Program-made: the position numbers and the translations under genes
Assembly (NCBI GenBank): GCA_023251875.1
Contig: JAHEXY010000002.1
Location: 433,591-497,590, forward strand
Length of the DNA: 64,000 nucleotides
From: Bacteroidota bacterium
GTDB taxonomy: Bacteria > Bacteroidota > Bacteroidia > JAHEXY01
Direction of reading: 5' to 3'
The notes under the pieces: model-generated
What the model saw: the letters and a program-made list of their open reading frames with translations, nothing else
What the model was told of the DNA's origin: nothing
Database searches by the model: none
In this document: piece after piece, positions 36,802-47,100 of the stretch
Numbering within the stretch: position 1 is the first letter of the stretch
How the letters are laid out: each line of letters opens with the position of its first letter

Positions 36802-38376
36802 ATGAAAATTTTTGTTAATCGTTGGCTGGTATTATTTTTTGTACTGATAGTTTTTTGTGCTGGATTTTTCTTTGGCCATTACTACTCTTCTTTGTGCAAT
36901 AGAGTTATACAGATTACTGAGCGCATTAAAGTAAAATTCAATACCCACAATACAGATCTCTCTGATGTTCCTGTTTTTAAAATTTCTATTCCCGAAAAAT
37001 CATTTGAGAAATTAAAACAAAAAAGAGATGAAGCCTTAAAAAGTGGATTCTTAATAAAGGACGATGATGATTTTACTGCCGCTGAAATAAAATACAAAAA
37101 CAATTCTTTTCCTATTAAGATAAGATTAAAAGGTGATTGGGCCGACCATTTTAAAACAGATAAATGGTCGTTAAGAATAAAATCAGAATCTCCCATTATG
37201 GGGATGAAAAAAATTTCCCTACAACATCCTATGACAAGGGAATATTTATCAGAATGGTTTTTTCATAAAGCATTGCAACATGAAGGTTTTATTTCTCTTC
37301 AATATTTTTTTGTAAAAGTTGAAATTAATGGCCAAGATAATGGACTATATGCTTTAGAAGAATTTTTTGATGATGATATGTTAAAAGCAAACGGTTGTGA
37401 ACCTGCTCCCATCATTAAATTAAGCGAAGAAAATATTTGGACAGAAATGGCGCAATATGTAGATAGTGGAATTTCAAAAGGAGATATGTACAATAATTTT
37501 TTATTTCAATCCATTGATAAAACAAATATAGATGCATTTAACCTAGATAAAATAATTAAAGATTCTACTTCGTATTCTCAATTAAAATGTGGCAAAGATC
37601 TTTTCTATAATTTTTTAGATAGTGTATTGCCTGCATCAAAAGTTTTTGATGTTGATAAATCATCTCGTTTATTGGCTTTAATTGAATTGCTGGAGGCAGA
37701 ACATTCTGTTCATTGGAATAATCTTAGATTTTATTTTAACCCCAATACAAAACTATTAGAGCCCATAAGTTTCGATGCTGATATTAACCGCCATTACGAA
37801 ACCTTAACAAAAAACTTTTTTCAAAATGGTTATCACGATCAAAAGTACATTCGCCTTTTATTAGGCGATTCTATCTTTACCAAAAAATATATGTATTGGC
37901 TCAATTACTATACGCAAAGTAATTTTTTAAATGATCTTCAATTAAGCTTAAAAGATTCTATTCAAAGAAATCTTGACATACTACACACCGAATGGCCAGA
38001 AGTGCAATTACCAACAGAAATTTGGGAGGAAAACAGAAAACTCATTCAACTTTCATTACATCCTCCAACCGTTTTTTATGCGTATTTTAAAAAAGTATCC
38101 AATGAAAAAATTGAAATTGAAATTGATAATATTACCGGTTTGCCAGTTGAAATTACCGGCTTGCAAATAAACGACTCAACACTAATACCTCCTCTTAATA
38201 AAACAATATTGCTGAGATATCCTCAGCGTACAACTATACTGTTTCAAACAAATCAGCTAATCAACAAATCAGCTAATCAGCTAATCAGATTTCATCTTTT
38301 AGGTTTTAATGAAATCTTGACTCAAAAAATAATTCCCTTTTCACGTTCAACAGAATCTGCTATTAGCAAACAATAA
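36802..38376 (+). CDS. CotH-like protein, membrane-anchored, copy 1
   Basis: A 524-residue protein with one N-terminal membrane segment (WLVLFFVLIVFCAGFFFGHYY). The body matches the CotH kinase-like family: VPVFKISIPEKSFEKLK, then IKIRLKGDWADHFKTDKWSLRIKS-type sequence with the basic strand motif, ISLQHPMTREYLSEWFFHKAL and LEPISFDADI. CotH proteins are atypical protein kinases first known from spore coats. The DAD at 325-327 in SFDADI may be the metal-binding motif. A tandem paralog follows 6 bases later. ATG 36802 is preferred over an upstream GTG at 36763, which overlaps the repeat flanking Fic. Near the C-terminus the sequence TNQLINKSANQLIR comes from a low-complexity DNA repeat. Confidence 0.75.
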   Translation: MKIFVNRWLVLFFVLIVFCAGFFFGHYYSSLCNRVIQITERIKVKFNTHNTDLSDVPVFKISIPEKSFEKLKQKRDEALKSGFLIKDDDDFTAAEIKYKNNSFPIKIRLKGDWADHFKTDKWSLRIKSESPIMGMKKISLQHPMTREYLSEWFFHKALQHEGFISLQYFFVKVEINGQDNGLYALEEFFDDDMLKANGCEPAPIIKLSEENIWTEMAQYVDSGISKGDMYNNFLFQSIDKTNIDAFNLDKIIKDSTSYSQLKCGKDLFYNFLDSVLPASKVFDVDKSSRLLALIELLEAEHSVHWNNLRFYFNPNTKLLEPISFDADINRHYETLTKNFFQNGYHDQKYIRLLLGDSIFTKKYMYWLNYYTQSNFLNDLQLSLKDSIQRNLDILHTEWPEVQLPTEIWEENRKLIQLSLHPPTVFYAYFKKVSNEKIEIEIDNITGLPVEITGLQINDSTLIPPLNKTILLRYPQRTTILFQTNQLINKSANQLIRFHLLGFNEILTQKIIPFSRSTESAISKQ

Positions 38377-38382
38377 TTTTAA

Positions 38383-39915
38383 ATGACAAAACGATTCTTA
38401 CTCATATCTCTTTTGCTTCTTGCTGGTTTTGTAATGGGTCGTTATTCATCGGCATTACTTCATAAGTCAGAAGATTTAGTAAAATGTTTCAAATTAAAAT
38501 TGCAGTATACTTTTACAACATCCCCATCTATTCCTATTATTAATATTACGCTTAGTAAAGATGCTCTTGAAAAATTAGATGTGCAAAAAAAAGAAGCATT
38601 AAAAAGAGAAGTGCTATTAAAAAATGCTGATGATTATGTTAATGCATCTATATCTTTCAAAAACCAAACATCTACCATTAAGCTTCGTTTAAAGGGAGAT
38701 TGGGCTGATCATTTAAATACCAATAAATGGTCGATGAGAATTAAATCAGATGTTCCTATTTTAGGAATGAAAAAATTTTCATTGCAAAATCCATCAACCA
38801 GAAATTATTTATCTGAATGGGTTTTTTATCGAGCATTGCATCATGAAGGATTGATTGCCCTCCAATATTTTTTTGTAAAAGTTGTAATCAATAATGAAGA
38901 CCATGGTATATATGCAATGGAAGAATTTTTTGACGATCATTTTTTTACTAGAAATCATTTACCTCTTTCTCCCATTATAAAATTTAATGAAGACAATACT
39001 TGGAAAGAACTTGTTCAATACATTGACGCAGGGATAAATAAAAATGAAATGTATGATCATCTTTGTTTTCAAACTGTAAATACGGCTTTAATAGATGCAT
39101 TCGACATGAAAAATCTATTAAAAGATTCTATTGCTTCTAAACAATTTTCATGTGCAAAAAATCTTTTATATGGGTTCTTAGATAGTCTTCTTCCCGCTTC
39201 AAAAGTTTTTGATAATGAAAAAATGCCAAAGTTTGTAGCGCTTTGCGAAGCCATGGGCGCGGAACATGCATTGCTCTGGCACAATTTGCGATTCTATTAC
39301 AATAGCAATACAAAATTGTTAGAGCCTATTGGGTATGATGCAGAATTAGATAGTTGCCCGGCTAAAAACAATGGCTATTATTTTAGGTCTACCTACCACA
39401 CTGATATTTTTCTACGACTATTATTAAACGACTCTGTTTTTACTGCTCAATACATCTATTGGCTAAATTATTATTCTCAACCAGAATTTTTAAATCAATT
39501 ACAAAATGAGCTAAAAGATTCCATTCAAAAAAATCTTGATGTGTTACATACAGAATGGTCTGAAATTGATTTACCTAATACCATTTGGGAAAAAGACAGA
39601 AAGTTAATTCAATTGGCATTATCTCCTATAGTTCCGTTTTATGCTTATTTAAAAGACACAATCAATCAAAAAATAAATATTGAAATAGATAACATTACAG
39701 GCTTACCCATTGAAATTATTGGATTAGAAATAAATGATTCAACATTAATTTATCCAACAAACAAGCATATACTACTGAGATACCCACAAAGAAATACAAT
39801 ATGCTTTCAGGGCAATTTTCAAACTTTCAAACTCTCAAACTTTCAACTTAAATATCGTATTTTAGGTCTCTCAAAAATTAAAACAGAAAAAGTAATTCCC
39901 TATGCTAGAAGATAA
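38383..39915 (+). CDS. CotH-like protein, membrane-anchored, copy 2
   Basis: A 510-residue paralog of the preceding gene, aligned over its whole length. The N-terminal anchor is FLLISLLLLAGFVMGRYSSA; shared blocks include IKLRLKGDWADHL, MKKFSLQNPSTRNYLSEW, ALQYFFVKVVIN and LPASKVFDNEK. The putative metal-binding motif differs: YDAEL (D319-A-E321) replaces FDADI of copy 1, so the activity of the two may differ. The C-terminal low-complexity patch NFQTFKLSNFQ sits at the same alignment position as the unrelated patch in copy 1. The last 14 bases overlap the start of the deaminase gene, pointing to translational coupling. Confidence 0.75.
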   Translation: MTKRFLLISLLLLAGFVMGRYSSALLHKSEDLVKCFKLKLQYTFTTSPSIPIINITLSKDALEKLDVQKKEALKREVLLKNADDYVNASISFKNQTSTIKLRLKGDWADHLNTNKWSMRIKSDVPILGMKKFSLQNPSTRNYLSEWVFYRALHHEGLIALQYFFVKVVINNEDHGIYAMEEFFDDHFFTRNHLPLSPIIKFNEDNTWKELVQYIDAGINKNEMYDHLCFQTVNTALIDAFDMKNLLKDSIASKQFSCAKNLLYGFLDSLLPASKVFDNEKMPKFVALCEAMGAEHALLWHNLRFYYNSNTKLLEPIGYDAELDSCPAKNNGYYFRSTYHTDIFLRLLLNDSVFTAQYIYWLNYYSQPEFLNQLQNELKDSIQKNLDVLHTEWSEIDLPNTIWEKDRKLIQLALSPIVPFYAYLKDTINQKINIEIDNITGLPIEIIGLEINDSTLIYPTNKHILLRYPQRNTICFQGNFQTFKLSNFQLKYRILGLSKIKTEKVIPYARR

Positions 39916-40378
39916 AAAAAAATTCATGCTAGAAGCCATTAAGCTTTCTATCGATAATGTAAAATCAGGAAAGGGAGGCCCATTTGGTGCTGTTGTGGTT
40001 AAGGATGGAAAAATTATTGCCACCGGTGTTAATGGTGTTACAACAAGCAATGATCCTACTGCACATGCCGAAGTGGTGGCTATTCGTAATGCTTGTAAGG
40101 CTTTAAATAGTTTTCAATTAACAGGCTGTGAAATTTATACTTCTTGTGAACCATGCCCTATGTGTTTAGGGGCCATATACTGGGCCCGACCGGATAAATG
40201 GTATTATGGAAACTCCAAAACCGATGCAGCCGCAATTAATTTTGACGATTCTTTTATTTATGATGAATTAGTAATTCCGCATGATGAAAGAAAAATTCCG
40301 GCTATTCAATTAATGCAGGAAGAGGCGCAAGAAGCATTTAAATTATGGGCAAAATCTGAAATTAAAATAGAGTATTAG
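39902..40378 (+). CDS. Nucleoside/guanine deaminase, cytidine-deaminase fold
   Basis: A 158-residue zinc-dependent deaminase. The zinc and catalytic residues are in HAEVVAIRNAC (His and Glu, about 59-61) and SCEPCPMCLGAIYWA (two Cys, about 89-92). The overall length, the GGPFGAVVVKDGKII opening and the C-terminal IPAIQLMQEEAQEAFKLW resemble the small guanine deaminases of the GuaD type, which convert guanine to xanthine. A tRNA-adenosine deaminase (TadA) is a less likely alternative, since the ending is unlike TadA. The ATG overlaps the end of the CotH copy 2 gene by 14 bases, and the next gene follows after 2 bases. Confidence 0.85.
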   Translation: MLEDKKKFMLEAIKLSIDNVKSGKGGPFGAVVVKDGKIIATGVNGVTTSNDPTAHAEVVAIRNACKALNSFQLTGCEIYTSCEPCPMCLGAIYWARPDKWYYGNSKTDAAAINFDDSFIYDELVIPHDERKIPAIQLMQEEAQEAFKLWAKSEIKIEY

Positions 40379-40380
40379 CT

Positions 40381-41982
40381 ATGTCAAAAACCTGGACCTC
40401 TTATAAACGAAACCCCATCACAGAAAAATATGATGCCATTATTATTGGCTCTGGATTGGGAGGCTTAAGTACTGCAGCATTTTTAGCCAAAGAAGGAAAG
40501 AAAGTATTGGTACTGGAAAAACATTACGTTGCAGGGGGCTTTACCCACGTATTTAAGCGTAAAGGATACGAGTGGGATGTGGGCTTACATTATGTGGGTG
40601 AAGTAAATAGAAAAAAAACATTTTTGTATCAACTGTTTTCTTTTGTAACAGAAGGACAATTACATTGGGCAGAAATGGATGATGTATACGATAAAATTAT
40701 TATTGGTAATGAGCAATTTGATTATGTAAAAGGCAGAAAGGCTTTTGCAGAAAAAATGAAATCGTATTTTCCTGCTGAGGAAAAAGCAATCGAAAAATAT
40801 TTAGATCTTATTCACGAAGCGGCTCATGCAGCTACCGGATTTTTTAGTGAAAAGGCAATGCCTCCACTATTAGGAAAAATTGCAGGCTTGTTTATGAAAA
40901 AAGATTTTTATAAATATTCTAAAAAAACAACCTTAGAAGTTTTACAAAGTTTAACCTCAAATAAAAAATTAATTGCAGTGCTTACCGCACAATATGGAGA
41001 TTATGGTATGCCGCCATCAACCAGCAGTTTTTCAATTCATGCAATGGTTGCCAAACATTATTTAAATGGGGGAGCTTATCCTGTTGGAGGCTCGCAACGT
41101 ATTGCCGAAACAGTTTATCCTATAATAAAAAATGCGGGGGGAGAAGTTTTGGTAAATGCAGGCGTAAAACAAATCATTGTAAAAGATAATAAAGCTGTTG
41201 GCGTAAAAATGGAAGACGATAGTGAAATTTTTGCTCCCATTGTTATCAGTAATGCCGGTATAGAAAATACATTTAAGCATTTGGTAGAGGAGTCCGTTGC
41301 TGTGCAACATGGATTCAACAACAAACTCGAAACACTACAAGCATCATCGGCACATGTGTGTCTTTATATTGGCATAAATAAAAATTGGAAAGAATTGGGT
41401 TTAGGCAATGCTAATTTGTGGATCTATCCGCATGATGATCATGATAAAGCTATTAACGATTTTAAAAAAGATCACAACGCTCCTTTACCTGTTGTTTATA
41501 TTTCTTTTCCATCAGCCAAAGATCCGGACTGGGATAATCGTTATCCCAATAAATCAACTGTAGAAATTATTACTGTTGCAGAATACGATTGGTTTAAAAA
41601 ATGGGAAGATGATAGATGGAAGAAACGGGGAGAAGAATATGAAAAATTGAAAGAAGCATTTTCACAACGTCTTTTAGAACAATTGTATATTCATGTTCCT
41701 CAATTAAAAGGCAATATTGATTTTTATGAGTTGTCTTCTCCTTTATCAACCAAACATTTTACTTCATATTCTTCGGGTGAAATATATGGTATGGATCACA
41801 CAGTAGAACGTTTTAACCAGAGTTTTTTACGTGCACACACGCCCATTAAAAATCTTTTTTTAACCGGTCAAGATGTTGTAACCGTTGGAATAGGAGGTGC
41901 AATTTTTTCGGGCCTTATTACTGCTTCCGCCATTTTAAAAAAGAATTTGGTAAATGAAATTAAAAATCAAAAACAATCTTAA
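40381..41982 (+). CDS. FAD-dependent oxidoreductase of the RetSat/CrtISO/phytoene-desaturase type
   Basis: A 533-residue flavoprotein. The N-terminal dinucleotide-binding motif is IIGSGLGGLSTAAFLAKEGK (about 22-41) with the acidic end of strand two in VLVLEKH, followed by YVAGGFTHVFKRKGYEWDVGLHYVG-type sequence. The C-terminal FAD-contact region includes GQDVVTVGIGGAIFSGLITA (about 493-512). This combination is found in carotenoid isomerases and all-trans-retinol 13,14-reductase-like proteins. The substrate is not determinable; no other carotenoid genes are nearby. It begins 2 bases after the deaminase stop, so the four genes from CotH copy 1 onward form a probable operon. Confidence 0.85.
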   Translation: MSKTWTSYKRNPITEKYDAIIIGSGLGGLSTAAFLAKEGKKVLVLEKHYVAGGFTHVFKRKGYEWDVGLHYVGEVNRKKTFLYQLFSFVTEGQLHWAEMDDVYDKIIIGNEQFDYVKGRKAFAEKMKSYFPAEEKAIEKYLDLIHEAAHAATGFFSEKAMPPLLGKIAGLFMKKDFYKYSKKTTLEVLQSLTSNKKLIAVLTAQYGDYGMPPSTSSFSIHAMVAKHYLNGGAYPVGGSQRIAETVYPIIKNAGGEVLVNAGVKQIIVKDNKAVGVKMEDDSEIFAPIVISNAGIENTFKHLVEESVAVQHGFNNKLETLQASSAHVCLYIGINKNWKELGLGNANLWIYPHDDHDKAINDFKKDHNAPLPVVYISFPSAKDPDWDNRYPNKSTVEIITVAEYDWFKKWEDDRWKKRGEEYEKLKEAFSQRLLEQLYIHVPQLKGNIDFYELSSPLSTKHFTSYSSGEIYGMDHTVERFNQSFLRAHTPIKNLFLTGQDVVTVGIGGAIFSGLITASAILKKNLVNEIKNQKQS

Positions 41983-42119
41983 TTTCCGATTTTAATTCAC
42001 CTTTTGTTGGGCGCAACAAGCTGGCTATAAGAAAACAACGATATTTTAAACATCTTGATTTATTGTTTTCATATTGAGAACATCTTTTTTTTGTATTATA
42101 CATCCTTCTGAATTAAAAC

Positions 42120-42127
42120 TAATTTTG
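42120..42127 (+). promoter_or_regulatory. Likely -7 element for the PKD/T9SS gene
   Basis: TAATTTTG matches TAnnTTTG. The predicted leader is about 70 bases. No TTG is found at the expected -33 spacing. Confidence 0.3.
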
Positions 42128-42203
42128 CCCCCGTTACCCCCTTAGTATCTAACCTTCCATTTTTTTACTAGTTCTTTATTCTTATCTATTTAAAATTTCT
42201 ATT

Positions 42204-43943
42204 ATGAAAAAAAATGTTACGCTTATTTTAGTGGGCAAATTTTTATTTGCTTTTAGTTTACTAACCCAATTGGTATTTGCAGGTAATAGCGGCAATGGTA
42301 ATGCCGTATTGGTAGATTCTGTTAATGCAGAGTTTTCGGCTAGCGCCCTTACCATTACCGAAGGTGATAGTGTATCTTTTAAAGATTTATCAACCGGTAC
42401 TCCAACATCATGGAAATGGACTTTTTATGGTGGCACACAACCTGTAGCCACAACACAAAAACCGCCTTATGTTCATTATTATAAAGCTGGTAAATTTGCA
42501 GTAAAACTTGTTGTATCCAATGCAACTACTACTGATAGCCTTACTAAAAATATGTACATTATTGTAAGCCCTGATTCAGGAAAAGTTGCTCCTAATTTTG
42601 TTGCCAATAAAAATAAAGTACATACTGGCGAACAAGTAGATTTTCAAGATATGAGTGTTGGAAATCCTACAAGCTGGAAATGGACATTTCAAGGCGGTAG
42701 CCCATCAAATTCGTCTCTGCAAAATGCTTCTACCACTTATAGTTTAGCCGGTAAATATATGGTAAAACTTGTTGTTTCTAATGGAACGTATACTGATTCA
42801 ATAGCAAAAACAAATTATATAGAAGTAGTGCAAGATTCCTTCGCTTTAAATGCAAATTTCATGTCAGATAAAAATGTCGCATTTGTGGGTGATACCGTTT
42901 TATATACAGACATATCAACAGGAAAAGTAAAAACCAGAGAATGGACTTTTGTTGGTGCAATGCCCAATAAATCACCGCAAAAAAATGTGAAAGTTGTTTA
43001 TAATACTCCTGGAAAATATCCGGTAAGTTTAGTAGTTACAGATTCAATTTCTTTTGACACTTTAACAGTAAATGATTATATAACCATATTAGAAGACAGC
43101 ATTGTTACAACTTCATCTTGTGATACATTTTCAAATGTGATTTCTAATGATACTGCTGTAGTATATGTGGATCCAAATGGTGGTTATATGTCAGGCAATA
43201 ATGCTTCAGGAGATTTTGCTTCTGCAGAATATTTTTCATCTTATACTTCAGGTGCTAAGCTTAACAATATATTTTTGAAATTTGGCATTGCCAAATATAC
43301 ATCTCCTAATGATAAGGTAAGAGTATGTGTATGGGATAATACAGGCGTAAATGGCACTCCTGGAACTATTCTTGCCTACATGGATGTGAAAATTTCAAAC
43401 ATTGCAACTGAGATTGCTGCAAAGAAACAAACTTTTATAACCTTTATGAATGCTCCTGTAATTAATACCCCATTTTATGTTGGTGTTAAATACAAATATG
43501 CCGCTGGAGATACCGTTGCGCTATTTACAAATACAGGACTTAATAACCCAATAGGAAATGCATGGCAATTGTATAGCGATAGCACATGGCATGATTTTGT
43601 ATCGGAATGGGGAGTATCAACGGATCTTTATATAACCCCCATTTTATGTGCTGATTTAGTAACTGGTATTGATCCTGTTGCAAATAACTCTGATGAGAAT
43701 ATTATTTCTTATCCAAATCCATGTAATGGAACTGTAAATATTGGTATGTCATATGCTAAAGAAAGTAATGTTACTATTTCAGTTTTTAATAGTATGGGAC
43801 AGGCAGTATATTCAAATAATGTATACAATGTAATATCAACAGTTCATACAATTGATTTAGGAAAACATTCAAGTGGAATGTATATTGTTAAAATAAAATC
43901 TGATTCAGGTGTTGTTACAAAAAATGTAATGCTATCTAAGTAA
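42204..43943 (+). CDS. Secreted PKD-domain protein with T9SS type A sorting domain
   Basis: A 579-residue exported protein. The signal peptide (KNVTLILVGKFLFAFSLLTQ then LVFAG) is followed by three PKD domains (about 35-125, 128-210 and 213-300), each with a WKWTF or EWTF strand and a GKFAVKLVVSN-like strand. A jelly-roll-like region follows (about 315-490), and the C-terminus carries a T9SS type A domain (ISYPNPCNGTVNI, then ISVFNSMGQAVYS and HSSGMYIVKIKSDSG, about 505-579). It is expected to be exported through the outer membrane by T9SS and bound to the cell surface or released. No enzyme motif is seen. Confidence 0.9.
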   Translation: MKKNVTLILVGKFLFAFSLLTQLVFAGNSGNGNAVLVDSVNAEFSASALTITEGDSVSFKDLSTGTPTSWKWTFYGGTQPVATTQKPPYVHYYKAGKFAVKLVVSNATTTDSLTKNMYIIVSPDSGKVAPNFVANKNKVHTGEQVDFQDMSVGNPTSWKWTFQGGSPSNSSLQNASTTYSLAGKYMVKLVVSNGTYTDSIAKTNYIEVVQDSFALNANFMSDKNVAFVGDTVLYTDISTGKVKTREWTFVGAMPNKSPQKNVKVVYNTPGKYPVSLVVTDSISFDTLTVNDYITILEDSIVTTSSCDTFSNVISNDTAVVYVDPNGGYMSGNNASGDFASAEYFSSYTSGAKLNNIFLKFGIAKYTSPNDKVRVCVWDNTGVNGTPGTILAYMDVKISNIATEIAAKKQTFITFMNAPVINTPFYVGVKYKYAAGDTVALFTNTGLNNPIGNAWQLYSDSTWHDFVSEWGVSTDLYITPILCADLVTGIDPVANNSDENIISYPNPCNGTVNIGMSYAKESNVTISVFNSMGQAVYSNNVYNVISTVHTIDLGKHSSGMYIVKIKSDSGVVTKNVMLSK

Positions 43944-43971
43944 TGCTAAAAAAAGCAAACTAAACACGAAA

Positions 43972-44007
43972 AAAACGAGATTCACGCAAAGTGGTCTCGT
44001 TTTTTTA
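43972..44007 (+). terminator. Intrinsic terminator after the PKD/T9SS gene
   Basis: AAAACGAGA (43972-43980) pairs perfectly with TCTCGTTTT (43995-44003) and a T-run follows, about 30 bases after the stop codon. Confidence 0.75.
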
Positions 44008-44045
44008 ATATAATAAAACGGGTCGGAGCTACGTTACATTAACCT

Positions 44046-44102
44046 GTATTCCGATACGCTCGTTCCTCCTCTCGATAGCTATCGGGAGGATAAGTTCGAA
44101 TA
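44046..44102. repeat. Long inverted repeat between convergent genes
   Basis: A central 24-base palindrome (44067-44090, core CGATAGCTATCG with flanking CCTC/GAGG) lies inside outer arms GTATTC/GAATAC. CGATAGCTATCG-type palindromes are frequent between Bacteroidota genes. It stands between the terminator at 43972 and the 1224-aa gene's stop. Confidence 0.6.
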
Positions 44103-44141
44103 CAGTTTTTTTTCGCTATCACTCCTAAAATTTGAGTCTCA

Positions 44142-47100
44142 CTAATACGAATCTAAATCAACAGGCCTCATCACACCCAACCAATTTACATTTCCTTCTC
44201 CAATACCTTCGGCAGAAATATGAATGATGTACATACCACCTGATACAGATATATTGGCTGAATTTTTTAAATCCCAATCGAGATACGTATCGGTATTGTC
44301 TTTCTTCAATGTTCGAATAATGCGTCCCCCACTTGTCATAATTGTAATGGTACACTTCTCCGGCAAATTGGTAATTTTTACCCTGTTATCAAGTTGCGTA
44401 GTTTCATAATCAGAATACGCATAATAAGGATTAGGCACAACTCGTATACTATCCAATGCTGATTGAGCAGCAGTAAGATTTTCTTTTATAGTATAAATAT
44501 CATTTGTATTAAAAGTATACAGCGGATAATTATTATTTTCAGGATTATCTGCACAATCGTCTTTTACATCGGTATAACAGGTAGTATAGGATTTTGAAAC
44601 ACGTAATTTTATTTTCACATCACTTGACAACCATTCTTGCCCATCAATTTTTAGTGGCAACCAAACCCACATAGCTTCTTTTAACATATTTACAGGACCA
44701 TTTATATCGTCTGCTTTGATATTTGTCATGTAAGTATCATCTTCATCATACCTTGAATTCATCACGTATACATAATGCTCTCCACCCAGTAATAGATCAG
44801 ATTGTGTTCCAGTTAAAATATTGGCACTTGGATTCCAAATCATGTCTCCACCATTATCTCCCGTAAACCACGAATTTTCTCCAAAAATAATATTCAAGCG
44901 TTCCCCTGTTTCTAAATTTATAGCATAGCCGGGAAACCATCCCATGCCGGTTCCGCTATTATCAATATTTCCATTTACATCAACAGAAGAACCACTTCTT
45001 GGTCGAAATTTTTTAATTCCTCCTTCTGATAGAATGGGATCATCACACATTTCCATTACCATACATCTTGTCCATTTGGATGGATCGGACGTTAAAACAA
45101 TATTAACACTTGCTAATGCAGAAAGTTTATTACTGTTTATACTTGTACTATAAGCCGGCCCATATACTTCTTTTGAGCATAAACGATACGGAGCAATCGT
45201 TTTCCCTAATAAATTTTCATACGCTTCAGTAGGATCTAAAAAAGTAGGGGTTTTATAAGATCCCGAAAACCAATCGTCCCAAGTAAAATCAATGCCGTTT
45301 TTATCGTTATACAAACCCGATCGAATCCAGTTTAAATAGGTTTGTCCATCTTCATCAGGCACTCCCGTAATCCATGGTGTAGCACCATTTGCAAATTCCA
45401 TCGAAGCACTAATAAAGCCATTACTCAGTTCAGGTTCATCACCGGGATTAACCGTTTGTGTTGCATTTATAGATAAGCCCCAATTTTCAATTACTTGTTC
45501 ATTGCTTACACTAATACTTGTATCTGCATCAATGGCTGTTTCATTTTCATAAGCAATATGCCATTTTGATGTATCTGAAATGCCATCTAAATAAACTGTG
45601 AAATTTCCTTTAGGCACATTTAATGGATCAATTACTTTTATATCCATGGGCCCCGCGCCATTATCATAAACAGGATTTAAAGACCTCCATGGATCTCCAC
45701 TCATAATTTCATCAACAGTTTCTTGAGCAAAATCAAGTGCAAGATTTCCGTTTCCATGACCTTCAATTCTTTTTAATTTTGGTCCGGTGCCATAATTTGC
45801 CTGAACAATGGTTCCATTATTTTCGGGAGAGCTTTTATGAGGAATGCCGGTATACACTTCTATATTTTTTCTTCCGGCTAAATAAGGCTCATATACTCCG
45901 GAGTCTCTTGAAAAAGCATACGACACAACCATAAAATGGTATTGTTTAAAATTTACCAATGTGTTATTGCCTTGCGCAAATTGGTCTGTAGTAATACTAA
46001 ATGAATGTTTAATACCCACATTTTCTCCATTTACTTCTTCAACATAATTGTATTGATTTACTACAGGATCAAAATATCCATTTACAATTTGCGAAACATC
46101 ATCTTCTTCATCTACCTGATCAATTAAAACCGCTTTGTCAGGATTATCAAGCTCAGAAGCAGATACGGAAGCATCTACTAATTGATAAATCTGGTATCCC
46201 TGATACGCATAATGAATGGTATTGTTATCTGCATCTTTTGCAGAATCAACATATTCTTCCACATCTTTGGTATTTTGTAAAATAAGAACCAATTGCTGGT
46301 CTAGCTCTACTATTTTTGCATCAGGCGCATCAGGTCCGTCAATTAATTTAAAATTATTATTGAATAAGGTTTGCGCTTTATCATCGGCCAATAATAATTG
46401 ATTAACCGAAGCAAATGGCCCCCCTTGACTGGCTTGCGCCCAAACTACACCTACGGTAATAGTATTAATGGCCCCGGGCTCTAATGTAAATGGGCCGGCC
46501 GATTGCAAAAATCTTCTATCTCCAGCTTTATTGCCTGAAGTTTGTTCGGTCCATGTATCAGCAAAGCTAGTATCTGTTTCTCCCGGAAACATAAAATTGC
46601 AATTAGTTCCTGTTCCCATTCCATCACTGCCATAAGTCATTTGGGATCCATTTCTCCAAACACCTTTTAAATAATTATAATAATCTTTGGTTGCTCGAGG
46701 GTTTCCATTATCATTATCGTCATTGTTGTAATACACAAATTTCGACATGATAATATCTTCTCCTTCTTCATCCATTTCGCCATCTCTATCATTATCTATA
46801 CCATCGTTGGCATCTGCAATTGGGCCTTGAAAAAAATCAACACCAACAGCAGGAGGATTTAATCCGTATCCATAAACGCCATCGTCATTATTATCCCCAT
46901 TATAACAATAGCCCAATCCTCTTTTTACATCACAACCCACATAATCATCTAAATAGTTTCCCAAATCAGGATCGACCCATTGGCCAAAATAGGTGCTATC
47001 TAAAGTGCTTGTTCCTCTATTAATAATGGTGTATTGGTAAAAAGTCATGTTGTTTACCTGGTCATTGGTGGTAAAAGCAAAAGCTTGGGCATGAATTTCT

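Noticed and set aside
36882-37196. 104-residue open frame antisense to CotH copy 1
   Set aside because: Antisense shadow of a conserved coding region without a start context or family resemblance.
40381-41982. Carotenoid biosynthesis cluster
   Set aside because: Only one CrtISO/RetSat-like gene is present; the neighbours are a deaminase and CotH-like proteins, so no pathway can be claimed.
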